Position numbers and translations under genes: made by a program. A DNA stretch of 34,866 bases from a candidate division KSB1 bacterium (lineage in GTDB: Bacteria > Zhuqueibacterota > Zhuqueibacteria > Thermofontimicrobiales > Thermofontimicrobiaceae). Below are positions 34,501 through 34,866 of this stretch, piece by piece. Each line of letters starts with the position of its first letter. Positions within the stretch are counted from its first letter, which is position 1. A model generated the notes under the pieces. That model searched no databases and was not told the origin of the DNA. It was given only the letters and a program-made list of their open reading frames with translations. The stretch spans positions 1 to 34,866 of the forward strand of contig JAPDPQ010000045.1 of NCBI GenBank assembly GCA_034506395.1. Reading direction: 5' to 3'.

Positions 34501-34829
34501 CGAATTTTGATGAAAGCAAACTCGAGCAAACCACGGTCGTCGGCAGCTATCCGCCTGCCAGCGGCGCAGTTATGGGTGATCAAGCGGAGGAACAGATCTT
34601 TGATCTGGCAGGCAATGTTTGGGAGTGGTGCTATGATTATTACAATGAAGATTATTATCAGTATTCCCCAGAAAGAGATCCTAAAGGCCCAGAAACAGGT
34701 TATCGCCGCGTGGTGCGTGGTGGTTCCTGGAACAGCAACGAGGACTATCTGGCATGCTCGTTCCGTAACGGGCTCCTTCCTGTGTACCGTTACGGCAATG
34801 TTGGTTTTCGGGTGGCGTGTGGCGCTTAG
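31527..34829 (+). CDS. NACHT NTPase fused to a formylglycine-generating-enzyme/C-type-lectin-like domain, candidate DGR target
   Basis: This 1100-residue protein has a helical N-terminal region of unknown type (1 to about 330). A NACHT NTPase follows, with Walker A GDAGAGKST (346-354), Walker B LFLDGLDE (443-450), LTSRP sensor and FIHRTFQEYLAAHWLS near 691-706. After a helical linker comes an FGE-sulfatase domain (about 830-1100: FLMGS, YPVTNKEFAEFI, FRLPTEAEWEFAAR, DLAGNVWEWC, RVVRGGSW ... VGFRVA). NACHT/STAND proteins are sensors that oligomerise on ligand binding, often in phage defence. The C-terminal domain would be the ligand-binding part. Its last 40 residues have the layout of a DGR variable region. 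AAGGAG (31514-31519) lies seven bases before the ATG. The effector, if in the N-terminal part, is not recognised. Confidence 0.92.
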   Translation: MIDIATIAASVIGEVGLKELLRFLNGNKKALQKAYEKAFQNTVDWYEKEYPNKSGSKDNRFFHYRATENELAKLLFLKPEPDLSLISRIELRRGESVQPREVLAFVNHLREELSQIRECEAVLVEREKFLILTGIKSDTADIRDGIKELVNLKKREMGLEEKLSAQKIVPDPTPIDWHELEKMFRDVYRLDRLDYGHLGTTRDRLEHKLELQKVYVALNVKDRTFDRIVQAAKVKKLSIQQQKNLPLLFQRFDELLHLEHEKDQRIAILEEETDEETSHTIAKKILEECRSSNLRQAEVIIKEIMSGLRLEREQVYPILWQLSSWAIVPRPLESIPAKAQFHLFIGDAGAGKSTACRYLALQCFEALRGREQTRSPEETWVVKEKPLPIYLRLEDFGKLIAEYGDASCCLFECAARFWQRSDKTQLFSAGQLLYALQHQPVWLFLDGLDEISNAENRLKLAEAARDIVSSNQFPQLQITLTSRPAAITDELLNTLGIPYFIILNLEQNQIEDFAYRYFAANLLDETEERVRQQAQELIDALEEVPAARRLATNPLLLTVIAVLHYKEGKLPHYRAELYEKCIEQLMAQKAATPGKLETGKISFQYPRGASKPIIDWNHNQIIDMLRDLAFHAHQRTEDEVFLNPDLMLQRLRQSDLIPPEKKSSSELEEAAKFFLDECDRLIGLLAFRGGHYMFIHRTFQEYLAAHWLSLQKEAVQRQHLFAMLENAPHWREVIRLFFNRLGKSNPTFGEELLEQLGNRAIEQKDVLLLKLAAECLSDFEEYQRRYRLHDSIKVKLVNLRDRSHRKPQLFLACGDALGMMNEPFIDPLDPPMVLLKPEKPFLMGSNENDNEKPIHPVQLSPYWIGKYPVTNKEFAEFIKGGGYKDEKYWFVEDSACGDDESNFKFDGREFLKELKEKLPRYWLDEKFGRSRPLAPVVGVSWYEAMAYCMWLSEKNPGKKFRLPTEAEWEFAARRFTNREYPWGNEWPNPKLANFDESKLEQTTVVGSYPPASGAVMGDQAEEQIFDLAGNVWEWCYDYYNEDYYQYSPERDPKGPETGYRRVVRGGSWNSNEDYLACSFRNGLLPVYRYGNVGFRVACGA
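34728..34811 (+). other. Candidate DGR variable region (3' end of the NACHT-FGE gene)
   Basis: Scaffold residues W1068, N1069, N1071, L1075, C1077, R1080, N1081, P1085, R1088, N1091, G1093, F1094 and R1095 match the usual DGR lectin-fold pattern. The intervening S1070, E1072, D1073, Y1074, F1079, L1083, L1084, Y1087, Y1089 and G1090 use codons ending in C or T in nine of ten cases. This is what diversification of AAC/AAT template codons produces. The template repeat and reverse transcriptase are not in the window. Confidence 0.5.
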
Positions 34830-34866
34830 TCTTGATCCTCTGTTTATCTGACAATTTGATAATCTG

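Overview
The window looks like a chromosomal segment of an uncultivated diderm of the FCB superphylum (KSB1, Calditrichota or a relative). That placement is an inference. It rests on a DUF3078 outer-membrane barrel, two Omp85-type barrels, a Wzi-like capsule protein, frequent starts without a Shine-Dalgarno site, and several families of short dispersed repeats between genes. No rRNA, tRNA, CRISPR array or transposase was seen.

Region 1 (about 0.4-11 kb, + strand) is a surface-polysaccharide locus. It holds a bi-domain dehydrogenase/Gfo-Idh oxidoreductase, an alpha/alpha-toroid-like protein, a WecG/TagA/CpsF glycosyltransferase, a Wzi-like outer-membrane protein, an SDR sugar-nucleotide enzyme with a four-cysteine insert, and the GDP-heptose set: an HddC-like nucleotidyltransferase, an HddA-like GHMP kinase and a GmhA-like isomerase. 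A bidirectional terminator closes it near 11.15 kb. The oxidoreductase has an intergenic-type repeat array inserted in frame in its coding sequence.

Region 2 (about 11.2-25.2 kb) is mostly housekeeping and envelope functions: a small beta-barrel and a DUF3467 protein (- strand), DNA polymerase I, a short unknown protein coupled to a rhomboid protease, a 1203-residue secreted protein (CBM9-like, pseudo-esterase, DUF3078), RsmE (- strand), and two Omp85-superfamily barrels (- strand), the second without POTRA domains.

Region 3 (about 25.4-34.8 kb, + strand) resembles a defence/accessory island. It begins with a palindromic and tandem repeat element. A restriction-modification pair follows, in which the methyltransferase carries a dead N-terminal copy of itself and a C-terminal HNH-associated repeat. 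Next come an MNT/HEPN toxin-antitoxin pair, a URO-D-family protein, a small membrane protein and a DUF2809 protein. The region ends with a NACHT NTPase fused to a formylglycine-generating-enzyme (C-type-lectin-like) domain. The last 40 residues of that fusion have the layout of a diversity-generating retroelement (DGR) variable region: constant scaffold residues alternate with positions encoded almost entirely by NNY codons, as A-directed mutagenesis of AAY template codons would give. The window stops 37 bases after this gene, so the predicted template repeat and reverse transcriptase would lie just outside. This is the strongest candidate for an unusual system here: a hypervariable STAND/NACHT sensor.
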